A stretch of DNA of 64,000 nt, from positions 124,001-188,000 of the forward strand of contig CAVZWL010000019.1 of NCBI GenBank assembly GCA_963778945.1, given 5' to 3'. Below, in pieces: positions 54,245 through 62,288 of the stretch. Every line of letters starts with the position of its first letter. Position 1 is the first letter of the stretch. The DNA is from Fen-1254 sp963778945. GTDB taxonomy: Bacteria > Bacteroidota > Ignavibacteria > UBA10030. The notes below the pieces were generated by a model, which worked only from the letters and a program-made list of their open reading frames with translations, searched no databases and was not told the origin of the DNA. The translations under genes were made by a program, and so were the position numbers.

Positions 54245-55071
54245 CGAAGGCTCTCTTCCAGTACCGTCGCTGCATCCGTACCGGCATCCCTGTATTTGAT
54301 AATGATCGGTGTGTAAACGGAGAGGCCGTTGATTTGTGCAAAGTTATTTTCAATGCGCCTGCTGCCAGGAACAACTACAGCTCCCTCCGGTATAATGAGG
54401 GGCAGATCTTTGGTGCTGCGATAGACGGCATCGTTCACGATATCGTAGACAGGCGTCGATGCGGTCAGAATCACGCCGGAGGCGAGGACTGCCCGGTTTT
54501 TAATTGTCGTTCCTTCGAAAATTCCGCAATTGGCGCCGATGAAAACATCGTCTTCCACGATCACCGGCAAAGCGCCGACGGGCTCGAGAACGCCGCCGAT
54601 CTGAGTCCCCGCACTCAGGTGTATATGTTTGCCGATCTGTGCGCACGACCCGATGAGCACGTGGGAATCGATCATCGTTCCTTCGTCCACATAGGATCCT
54701 GTGTTGATATATGAGGGCGGCATGATAACGACGCCTTTGGCGACATAACTGCCGTCGCGAATGGATGTGCCTCCGGGCACGATTCGAACCTGATGCTCCA
54801 GGGAGAATTTTTTAAGCGGATATGTGCTCTTGTCGTAGAAATGAAACCTCTCATCGAGAGAGACGTCGGTCAATTCACCAAGCCGAAAACCCAGCAAAAT
54901 TCCTTTTTTTACCCATTCGTTGACAACCCAGCCCTTCTCCGAAGGAACGGCGGAGCGGATTTCTCCGTTGTTCAGAAAAAATTTTAATTCATTGAAGACC
55001 TGGAGCGCTTCAAGCCGATTGATGGAAGCCAGGTCGCGTGAATATAATAATTCTATTTGTTCCCGAAGCAT
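54241..55071 (-). CDS. dapD: Tetrahydrodipicolinate N-succinyltransferase
   Basis: DapD transfers succinyl from succinyl-CoA to tetrahydrodipicolinate in diaminopimelate and lysine synthesis. After an N-terminal helical domain, the left-handed beta-helix of hexapeptide repeats is clear: TSIRDGSYVAKGVVIMPPSY, GSYVDEGTMIDSHVLIGSCA, AGTQIGGVLEP, VFIGANCGIFEG. Length is 276 residues. AAGGAG precedes the ATG, ten bases behind the dapA stop. It shows that the pathway here uses succinylated intermediates. Confidence 0.93.
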   Translation of the reverse strand: MLREQIELLYSRDLASINRLEALQVFNELKFFLNNGEIRSAVPSEKGWVVNEWVKKGILLGFRLGELTDVSLDERFHFYDKSTYPLKKFSLEHQVRIVPGGTSIRDGSYVAKGVVIMPPSYINTGSYVDEGTMIDSHVLIGSCAQIGKHIHLSAGTQIGGVLEPVGALPVIVEDDVFIGANCGIFEGTTIKNRAVLASGVILTASTPVYDIVNDAVYRSTKDLPLIIPEGAVVVPGSRRIENNFAQINGLSVYTPIIIKYRDAGTDAATVLEESLR

Positions 55072-55081
55072 GAGGCTCTCC

Positions 55082-55979
55082 TTATGCGATCAATTTCAGA
55101 TCGGCCAGTACGGCTTTAATTTTTTCCCGATTTTTTTCGGACGCCGGGCACATCGGAAGCCGGAACGATTCTTCGATCATTCCCATCATCGCAAGAGCGG
55201 TCTTGACCGGAATCGGATTGGATTCGATGAAATTGATATTCATTAAGGGAAGAAGCGTGTTGTGGAGTTCGAGCGCTTTCTTCCAATTGCCTTTGAGGCA
55301 AGAATGAATGAGCTGAGAAAACTGCTTCGGAACTTCATTTGCAACGACGGAAATGCATCCGTCCCCCCCGACTGCGATGAGCGGAAAGGCATACGCGTCG
55401 TCTCCGGAGAGCAGCGAAAACTCTTTCGGTTTGCTGCGGGCGATTTCCATGATTTGCGTCATGCTTCCGCATGCTTCCTTGTCCATAACGACATTCGGAA
55501 TTTCTTCCGCCATCCTGAGCATTGTTGCCGCTTCGATGTTGCCGCCGGTTCTGCCGGGAACATTATAGACGATAATGGGAATGTCGACGGCTTCGGCAAC
55601 AGCGGCAAAATGCCGGAAATAACCTTCCTGAGTCGGTTTATTGTAATAAGGGCCGACAACGAGAGCTGCGTCTGCTCCGGCGTTTTTTGCGAGCGCGCTT
55701 TTTCAATCGCCTCTCTTGTGCTGTTGCTTCCGGCGCCTGCAAAGATTTTTACGCGTCCTCGCGCCTGACCGATGACGATATCGAGAATTCTTCTGATGCT
55801 CGTCTCGCGTAATCGTCGGATTTTCGCCGGTTGTTCCGAGCGGTACGAGCGCGTCGATGCCTCCTTTGATCTGAAACTCGACGATGGCTTCGCAGCGCTT
55901 GTTCGTCGACCGATTCGTCTTTCTTAAACGGCGTTACGATTGCTGTCGCAGCGCCTTGAAATTTTTTCCATCTGGACAT
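55082..55979 (-). CDS. dapA: 4-hydroxy-tetrahydrodipicolinate synthase (three breaks)
   Basis: DapA condenses pyruvate with aspartate semialdehyde, the first committed step to lysine. Segments in order over changing frames are FQGAATAIVTPFKKDESVDE, LVPLGTTGENPT, KIFAGAGSNSTREAIEKA, LAKNAGADAALVVGPYYNKP, IPIIVYNVPGRTG (active-site Tyr) and VVMDKEACGSMTQI (Schiff-base Lys). The frame changes near 55893, 55787 and 55697 by +1, +1 and +2. Corrected length is about 297 residues. GGAG lies six bases before the ATG at 55979, 16 bp behind the dapB stop. Confidence 0.93.
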
Positions 55980-55995
55980 TGAAGACTCCGGATAA

Positions 55996-56729
55996 TTATT
56001 GAAAAATATCTTCCATCATATTGTCGATTGTAAAAAGACCGTGCTTTCCTTTGATCCATTCTGCGGCGAGCAGAGATCCGAGCGCCAAACCCGTGCGGTT
56101 CTTTGCCGTGTGTTTCAACTCGATGCTGTCTGCTGCGGAATCGAATGTGACCGTATGCGTGCCGACAACAGCTCCGGCTCTCGATGAACCGACATGAAGC
56201 TGTTCCGGCCTGATCTTCGCATGCGAGGTTTCTGTGAGTATTTCTTTTTTTCTCCCGATCGTCTCGTAAAAGCATATCCGCTATGCTGAGTGCTGTACCG
56301 CTGGGGCTGTCCGCTTTGTCTTTGTGATGGATTTCGTGCACAAAGACATCGTAATCGGCGGACCTTGTCGAATAATGCGCCGGCAGTGCGGAGGATGCGG
56401 TAAAACAGGTGCACGCCGAGAGAAAAATTTGACGCATAGATCAAACCGATGCCGTTCTCTTGGACAAGCGCTTCGATGTTCGGCATCTGTGCGCTCCAGC
56501 CGGTTGTTCCGACGACGATATTCTTTTTGGCCTCGGCCCACGGGCGAAGATCTTCTGTAATGGTTCCTGCTCCTGCAAAATGTATGACGACGTCGACTAT
56601 GCGCCGGGCTTCAGGAAGCGGAGGGGGCAGCATAATATCGGCCTTAACGTCCACGCTCCATCCTTTTTCAAGCGCGACGCGTTCGACTTCTTTTCCCATT
56701 TTTCCATAGCCGACAAGACCTATATGCAT
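55996..56729 (-). CDS. dapB: 4-hydroxy-tetrahydrodipicolinate reductase (two frameshifts)
   Basis: DapB reduces the DapA product with NAD(P)H. The nucleotide loop is GLVGYGKMGKEV. Next come IVVGTTGWS, ASNFSLGVHLFYRIL, then in the next frame HEIHHKDKADSPSGTALSIA (the HHxxKxDxPSGTA signature), and in the third frame VVGTHTVTFDSAADSIELKH and the end MMEDIFQ. Extra bases lie near 56375 and 56235. Corrected length is about 243 residues. It lies between lysC and dapA in the same direction. Confidence 0.92.
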
Positions 56730-56741
56730 GATTCGTTTTCC

Positions 56742-58107
56742 TTATGCAGATGTATGCTCAAAAAATTCTCCATGCAGCCGCCGGACCGCTTCGTCGATAT
56801 CTGCTTCCTCGATGACAAGACTCATATTGATTTCCGAAGCGCCCTGCGAAATCATCAGGACATTAATATCGCCGAGCGCACGGAAGATCCTGTTAGCGAT
56901 GCCGCCGGTTGAACGAAGACTCTCTCCAATAGCGCAGATGATCGCTTTATCGGTTAACACGGAAACGTCCGCAGCAGTTTCCAGTTCAATCACGATTTGC
57001 TCCAGGTGTGTCGGATTATCGATAGTCAAAGAAACCGCAACTTCCGAGGTGCTGACCAGATCGACCGGCGTCTTGTATTTATTAAAAATGGAAAAGATCA
57101 TCTCCAGAAAGCCGTACGCCATGAGCATGCGGGAGGATTGAATATTGATGACGGTAATTCCTTTTTTCGAGGCGATGGACTTGACCGAAAGTGCGCTTTG
57201 AGGCGGATTTGCAATAATTCTCGTCCCGCTGCGGTCCGGCTTTTTGGAATTCAATACGATAACCGGAATTGTCTTTTCCACAGCAGGGAGAATCGTGCTT
57301 GGATGCAGAACTTTCGCGCCGAAGTAGGCAAGTTCGGATGCTTCCCGGAATGAAATGATGTCCAGTGTCTGGGCTTGAGGAACGATGCGCGGATCGGCGG
57401 TCAAGACGCCGTCGACATCGGTCCAGATTTGAATTTCCTGCGCTCCGAGCGTGGATCCGATGATGGATGCGGTATAATCCGATCCGCCCCGTCCCAGCGT
57501 GCTGGTGACTCCTTTTAAGGTTGAACCGATAAATCCCTGCGTCACCGGAATTTTGCCGGACTGAACGATCGGCGGCAGGATTTCTTTGATTTTGACTTCG
57601 ATATGTTCGATTAAGGGCGTTGCAGCGGTAAATTGATCGCTGGTGATGATAAAACTTCGTGCGTCGACGAGTTCTACGGGAATGCCGCGTTGTTCCAGTG
57701 CTTCGGCAAGGATGAAAGAGGAAAGCCGTTCGCCGACCGATGCAATGGCATCGAGAGAGCGTGTCGTATGCTCGCCCAGCAGTGCAATGCCCTGGCAGAG
57801 ATTTTTTAATTCTTCAAACCGGCGCTTAAAGCTCATAATAAGCTGCTGAATGGTAGCCCGGTCGTCGATAAGATTTTCGGCGATGGTCACATGCCGCTCC
57901 AGCAGCTGGTTCAAGAGCGCGTGCGCTTCATCGAGCTGTCCTTCCAGCGACATCGAAGCTGCTTTCAGCAGCGTATTGGTAGCGCCTGCTATTGCGGAGA
58001 TGCACCACGATCGGCTGCCGCGCCTGTTCTCGTTTAATGATGTCGATCACATTGCTCATGGCGCGAGCATCTTCGACCGATGTGCCGCCGAATTTCATAA
58101 CGATCAT
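56742..58107 (-). CDS. lysC: Aspartate kinase (one frameshift)
   Basis: Aspartokinase phosphorylates aspartate at the entry to lysine, methionine and threonine synthesis. The start is ATG 58107 in MIVMKFGGTSVEDARAM, overlapping the PfkB stop (ATGA). One extra C near 58003 breaks the frame; the rest reads ISAIAGATNTLLKA, GRGGSDYTASIIGSTLGA, IWTDVDGVLTADPRIV and LAYFGAKVLHPSTI. Two C-terminal ACT domains (TVINIQSSRM, AIICAIGES) suggest feedback inhibition by end products. A long insert of charged helix (about residues 60-105) is present, as in ThrA-like monofunctional enzymes of Bacteroidetes. Corrected length is about 454 residues. Confidence 0.93.
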
Positions 58108-59060
58108 ATTACTTCGCCCTTCTTGTCTCCGTTGAGATTTTTAAATTGTTCTGCGAGAGTTTCGAGCTCATCCGCAGTTTGTATTGTCGTGTTCAGTGCG
58201 GCAGCTTTGTTGGCGAATTCAGCCGCGGCAAACGAATTTTTTTTCTTCAGATAGGAAAATAAAAACGCTGCGCCGAAAACATCTCCGCAGCCGGTAGGAT
58301 TTTTAAAATGCTCCATCGGAACGGCGTCCAGATCGCGGCGCGTCAATGTTTTATGAATGTCCTGCACGATGGCAGTCGCGCCTTTTGGACCGCGCGTAAT
58401 AAGCAGCGTATCGACCATCAGCGACATCAGATGGTTGATAAGCGTCGGTTCATCGAATCGTTCTGCGGACAATCCGAGCGCTTCCTCCTCGCTCATCTGA
58501 ATCGAGTGAAGCATAAAGCACCATCGCCGCCAATCGGTAAGAGGCCGGCGGAAGCGTTTGAATTCCTGATCGATGCCGAGCGTCAGGGAATGAAAATCGA
58601 AATGGATCGGTACGTGCTGCTCGCGCGTTTCGATCCGGATCATATCCAATGTCTCCAGCGTAATATCGGATCCGGAGATCATGTTGATGAGAATTCCGTC
58701 CGCATCGAGAGAGGATTTAATCCGGCTGAACGGGATGGATACCGAGATATCTTTGGAACATTCGATTCGGGATTGGTTGTCCGTATGATAAAAGAGATGA
58801 ACGTTGTTGGTCGGACCTTTAAATTTAAAAATGCTCTTTGTGTCGACGTTTTTATATCGGGAAAGCTGCTCGATCAGCGCATCGTAATCCGACTGCCCGA
58901 CACCGAAGACGGGCTGAATGACATCTTTCTCTCCCATGAGGCAGGACAGCGCCGCAACCGAATAAAATATTCCTCCAAAACTTTCGACATGGGATGAATG
59001 ATCTCCGTGCGGAAGATGGATAATATCTTTGCACAAATGTCCGATGACCGTAATAACCAT
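58104..59060 (-). CDS. PfkB-family kinase of unknown substrate
   Basis: A 318-residue ribokinase-type protein. It starts MVITVIGHLCKDIIHLPHG with ATG 59060, since upstream codons overlap the HisA-like gene. ESFGGIFYSVAAL is the substrate-side glycine motif and FKNPTGCGDVFGAAFL the C-terminal signature, with the catalytic Asp of GCGD retained in place of the usual GAGD. TNNVHLFYHTDNQSRIEC suggests a lid strand. The substrate is not predictable. It lies 8 bp behind the HisA-like gene and overlaps lysC by four bases, so it is firmly part of the lysine operon. Confidence 0.85.
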   Translation of the reverse strand: MVITVIGHLCKDIIHLPHGDHSSHVESFGGIFYSVAALSCLMGEKDVIQPVFGVGQSDYDALIEQLSRYKNVDTKSIFKFKGPTNNVHLFYHTDNQSRIECSKDISVSIPFSRIKSSLDADGILINMISGSDITLETLDMIRIETREQHVPIHFDFHSLTLGIDQEFKRFRRPLTDWRRWCFMLHSIQMSEEEALGLSAERFDEPTLINHLMSLMVDTLLITRGPKGATAIVQDIHKTLTRRDLDAVPMEHFKNPTGCGDVFGAAFLFSYLKKKNSFAAAEFANKAAALNTTIQTADELETLAEQFKNLNGDKKGEVI

Positions 59061-59068
59061 AGAGCCGT

Positions 59069-59833
59069 CTATATCCTTCGTGTAGGACCGAGATCCGTGA
59101 GTTCTTTTTCGTTCAGCCGCCAGAGTGTCTGGCAGGGAAAACAATTTTCATACAGCGGCCGGCTCATAATAATAGAGTCGACGCCGAATTTTTCGAGTTC
59201 TTGCATGCGCGTCAGGTCTTTATAATTCCATACGCCGCCGCGCGCCGTTATGCGGATGCCGGTTTTTTTTGCGAGATCGGTCAGCGTATCGAAAGATATC
59301 GTCGTTCCAATGATATCGTTTTTCCGCTCGCCGTAGACGATGCGCGAAACGCCGATTTCTACCATGCGTTCAGCTAATTCTATCGGCGCAACCTGTGTGC
59401 GGTTGCTGCCGCCGTGCGTAACGACTTTTCCGTTCTCCGCAATGATGCTGATGGCAATTTTTCTCGTTCCGAATTCTTTGACGAACGCCTCGACAATTTC
59501 CGGGCTTTCAATCGCTGCCGTGCTGATGATAATGCGGTAGACGCCGAGATTCAGAACCCGCTGGATTTCTTCATAGGTTCGCAATCCGCCGGAGACCTGA
59601 ACGGGAATATCGACCGATTCGACTATTTGTTTGATAATATCTTCGTTGACGATTCTTCCTTCGGCAGCTCCGTCTTTATCTATAATATGAATCGTCTTTG
59701 CGTTTTCTCCGCGCCAGAGTATTGCCATCCGAACAGGATCGACGGAATATGTGTGTTCGGTTCCCGGTGCGCCATGAACAATTTCTACGCAGCGGCTTTT
59801 ACTGATTTCTATTAAAGGAAAAATTAAAATCAT
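59069..59833 (-). CDS. HisA-like TIM barrel with replaced catalytic residues
   Basis: A 254-residue (beta-alpha)8 barrel related to HisA/HisF. Recognisable parts are AKTIHIIDKDGAAEGRIVNE, VPVQVSGG-like IPVQVSGGLRTYEEIQRVL, RIIISTAAIESPEIV and DSIIMSRPLYENCF, which bind phosphate groups. True HisA uses an Asp on strand one and an Asp on strand five. Here strand one reads FPLIEIS (Glu 9) and strand five ISIIAENGKV (Ile at the Asp position). The usual ProFAR isomerase chemistry is therefore doubtful. No his genes are nearby; it heads a lysine-biosynthesis operon. The ATG at 59833 is chosen because conservation starts there. Confidence 0.8.
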   Translation of the reverse strand: MILIFPLIEISKSRCVEIVHGAPGTEHTYSVDPVRMAILWRGENAKTIHIIDKDGAAEGRIVNEDIIKQIVESVDIPVQVSGGLRTYEEIQRVLNLGVYRIIISTAAIESPEIVEAFVKEFGTRKIAISIIAENGKVVTHGGSNRTQVAPIELAERMVEIGVSRIVYGERKNDIIGTTISFDTLTDLAKKTGIRITARGGVWNYKDLTRMQELEKFGVDSIIMSRPLYENCFPCQTLWRLNEKELTDLGPTRRI

Positions 59834-59965
59834 TCCGCTCGTTGCTCGTTGAAGATGCAAAAAGCTCACACCACAACAGGGGAATGAGCTGTTCATGAGT
59901 ACATACAAAAATGCGCAAAAAATAAGAGATATTCAAGGAAACGCCGTTCATTTTGTTGCGGATGG

Positions 59966-61042
59966 ATGAAATTCAGCGTAATTTCATATTCAATGATGAA
60001 GCCGTCTAAAATCCTGATCTTGCGTTTGAGTTCCATCGGAGACATCGTGTTGACGACTCCTTTTATTCGGGTGCTGCGTGCGAGATTTCCGGATGCCCAA
60101 ATCGATTTCCTCTTGCGCCGGGAATATTCCGAACTCCTGCACTATCATCCTGCGCTGTCTCATGTTCTAAAATACGATACACAGAGCGGCTTCCAGGGTT
60201 TGAGAATGCTGAAAAACGATCTTCAGCGGGAGTGCTACGACATCGTCTTCGATCTTCATAGAAGTTTACGTAGCCGGTACTTATGTTTATCGATCAGTGC
60301 AAAGGAGATTCGAAGCATAAAGAAAAGAATGGTCTCCAGGACGCTGCTGGTGCGATGCGGAATCAATATTTACGGAAGAATTGTATCAGCGGCGGATCGA
60401 TATATTGAAACCGGCAGATCCTATGGAATCACAAACGATGGACAAGGACCGGAGCTTTTCATTCCTGAAGCTGTACGCCGAACGATTTTTACAAAAATGG
60501 AGCTTAATCCAGAAACCGTATACATTGGATTTTGTCCTTCCGCAAAGCATTACACAAAACGATGGCTTCCGGAACGATTTATAGAACTCGGCATCCGGCT
60601 TTCACAGGAAAGAAACGGAACGATACTTCTCTTCGGCGGACCCGGCGATATTGAACTGTGTAGAGGAATCGGCGAGGCCATAAACCGGGGAACAGGGAAA
60701 TCCGCCGCAAAGAGTTTTGCCGGTTTGTTAGGTCTTGCGGAGACTGCCGGAGCATTCGAACGATGCAGATGTGTTGTTACGAACGACTCCGGTTTGATGC
60801 ATATAGCTTCAGCGATGAAAAGCAAGCTTGTGGCAGTTTTCGGTTCGACAGTAGAAGAGCTGGGCTTTTTTCCGCAGGGGAAAAACAGCATTGTCGTTGA
60901 AAATAAAAAATTACATTGCCGGCCGTGTTCGCACATCGGCCGGGAATCTTGCCCGAAAAAACATTTCCGCTGCATGAAGGAAATTACGACCGACATGGTC
61001 GCGCATGCATGCAATGAACACCTGAACTCTCATAAGGGTTGA
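59966..61042 (+). CDS. Glycosyltransferase family 9 (heptosyltransferase-like)
   Basis: GT9 enzymes add heptose or related sugars to the lipopolysaccharide core at the inner membrane. The N terminus ILILRLSSIGDIVLTTPFIRVLR, split over residues 16-38, is diagnostic. Later segments are YDIVFDLHRSLRSR, IGFCPSAKHYTKRWLPERF, GTILLFGGPGDIELC, and CVVTNDSGLMHIASAM followed by LVAVFGSTVEELGFFP. The Cys-rich end (CRPCSHIGRESCPKKHFRCM) is typical of many members. The ATG at 59966 gives 358 residues; the ATG at 59993 or 59996 just before KPSKILILRL is an equally good start. It diverges from the HisA-like gene. Confidence 0.88.
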   Translation: MKFSVISYSMMKPSKILILRLSSIGDIVLTTPFIRVLRARFPDAQIDFLLRREYSELLHYHPALSHVLKYDTQSGFQGLRMLKNDLQRECYDIVFDLHRSLRSRYLCLSISAKEIRSIKKRMVSRTLLVRCGINIYGRIVSAADRYIETGRSYGITNDGQGPELFIPEAVRRTIFTKMELNPETVYIGFCPSAKHYTKRWLPERFIELGIRLSQERNGTILLFGGPGDIELCRGIGEAINRGTGKSAAKSFAGLLGLAETAGAFERCRCVVTNDSGLMHIASAMKSKLVAVFGSTVEELGFFPQGKNSIVVENKKLHCRPCSHIGRESCPKKHFRCMKEITTDMVAHACNEHLNSHKG

Positions 61043-61329
61043 TGACTCAAAGGGTAGAGTAGTAGACCGCTCAATTTCAACCCGGCATCAGCGCAGAGTA
61101 ATGAATGTTCAGTCTCATAAATATTTTACCGAGGCTTCGTCTGAAGGAATGAACAGTTCTTGAAGCTGCGGCCGGTTTCAGACTTCATTTCAGTATATTG
61201 CTTAATAGTATGCCTTATTCCAGTATTCGCCGCCGGCCTGTCCCTCTCAAGCGACCGGGGAAAAGAAATCGCCGTTTTTTAAGTGATTTCCTGTTTTCTG
61301 CCATTTTAAAGTCTCGTGCATATTCCGAC
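61043..61329. other. Spacer between glycosyltransferase and small RNA locus
   Basis: No protein gene is seen on the plus strand. On the minus strand a 66-codon frame runs 61415-61215, crossing the small RNA promoter and terminator. It is basic, has no ribosome site, and is better explained as antisense to the RNA locus. Confidence 0.5.
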
Positions 61330-61358
61330 TTGACAAAGACTTTTTGAAATTGTAAATT
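61330..61358 (+). promoter_or_regulatory. Consensus promoter of the candidate small RNA
   Basis: A perfect TTGACA at 61330-61335 is followed after exactly 17 bases by TAAATT at 61353-61358. The -10 extends to TAAATTTG, which also fits the Bacteroidetes-type TAnnTTTG element. The predicted start is 61364-61366. Confidence 0.75.
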
Positions 61359-61363
61359 TGTAC

Positions 61364-61431
61364 GCCATCTCCCCGATGGCATAGTTAGCCTCCCTACACC
61401 CTGGCGTTCCACCAATGCGCCGGGGTTTTTT
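61364..61431 (+). ncRNA. Candidate C-rich small RNA, about 68 nt
   Basis: The interval between the promoter and terminator has no coding frame. The RNA would begin with a six-pair hairpin GCCATC-TCCCC-GATGGC (61364-61380). A single-stranded linker ATAGTTAGCCTCCCTACAC follows, then the terminator hairpin. The TCCCC loop and CCTCCC linker are complementary to purine-rich ribosome-binding sites, as in C-rich regulatory RNAs of Staphylococcus (the RsaE type). That resemblance is by motif only; no homologue is known to me. It stands alone, more than 300 bp from the upstream gene and 200 bp from the converging receiver gene. Confidence 0.6.
61399..61431 (+). terminator. Rho-independent terminator of the candidate small RNA
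   Basis: CCCTGGCG at 61399-61406 pairs with CGCCGGGG at 61418-61425 (one T-G pair) around an 11-base loop. Six T follow directly. Confidence 0.85.
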
Positions 61432-61631
61432 ATGCCTTTGGAAATTACGCCGGATGGAATTCTACCGATGAGTTTGACTAACTTCTTACTGTTTCAATGG
61501 TTTGAAGGTTGAATAATTCCGGCTGAGTCCGCGTTATCATTTATTTGGAGAGAAAACGGAAAAAGCGAAAAAGGGATTTCGAACATGAAGACCTGTGCAA
61601 AGAGGATCGGAAGGGTATCGCTGCAGATTCG

Positions 61632-62027
61632 TCAAGAAGTCATGTTGTTCAATGTATCGGCGAGGAGGAGGGGAAAATTTTCACCTGTGATATTCGATTT
61701 CGTCAGGACGGCAACTTTTTCCTCTTTTCTGGATTTTTCCGTCAGGTCATCGGACGGATATGCAGTAACAATGACAGCCGGCGTTAAAATATTCTGTTCA
61801 CGCACCCACTTGATAATCTCCAGGGCATTATGGCCGGGAAGAAGATAATCGATGACGAGAATGTCGAACTGTTCCGAGGCGAGTTTTATTTTCGCGTATT
61901 CGGCGTTAATGGAAATCGTACACAACGCGCCGCTTTTTTTGAGAATTGACTGCAGAAAAATTCTATAGGAATAATCATCCTCTATGATAAGAACTTTTTT
62001 ACTTTGCAGTATCGATTCAGGCGGCAT
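61632..62027 (-). CDS. Single-domain response regulator
   Basis: A 131-residue receiver domain without output domain. It has the acidic pair in LIIEDDYSYRIF, the phospho-acceptor Asp in ILVIDYLLPGHNAL, the Thr in VIVTAYPSDD and the Lys in VLTKSNI. GAAGGAGTG lies six bases before the ATG, and a TATAAT (minus strand, 62060-62055) stands about 30 bases further up, although no good -35 accompanies it. It diverges from a propeller sensor gene, which may belong to the same signalling circuit. Confidence 0.85.
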   Translation of the reverse strand: MPPESILQSKKVLIIEDDYSYRIFLQSILKKSGALCTISINAEYAKIKLASEQFDILVIDYLLPGHNALEIIKWVREQNILTPAVIVTAYPSDDLTEKSRKEEKVAVLTKSNITGENFPLLLADTLNNMTS

Positions 62028-62288
62028 AATTCACTCCTTCATGTAGCAAATTAAATTATACTACGCAAAACCTTTCATAAATACAAACGTAAAATTATGG
62101 CTGATAAATCGATTAAAACAGATCTCATTTCGGGGAACTGGGCGCTCGGAAGTGGGAGAGCCACAGCCTCGGGGTAGGGATTATCGCAGCCCTCATCGGC
62201 TTTTAAGCTTGGAATGATGCCGGCCATGAGCCTAAAAAAGAAAAGACCCAATTTTGCTTTTATAGAAAAAAGGCGTACTATCGTCCTT

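Noticed and set aside
61215..61415. 66-codon minus-strand frame with a basic product
   Set aside because: It is antisense to a promoter, hairpins and a terminator that explain the sequence better. No ribosome site precedes it. It remains possible if codon-level conservation is found.
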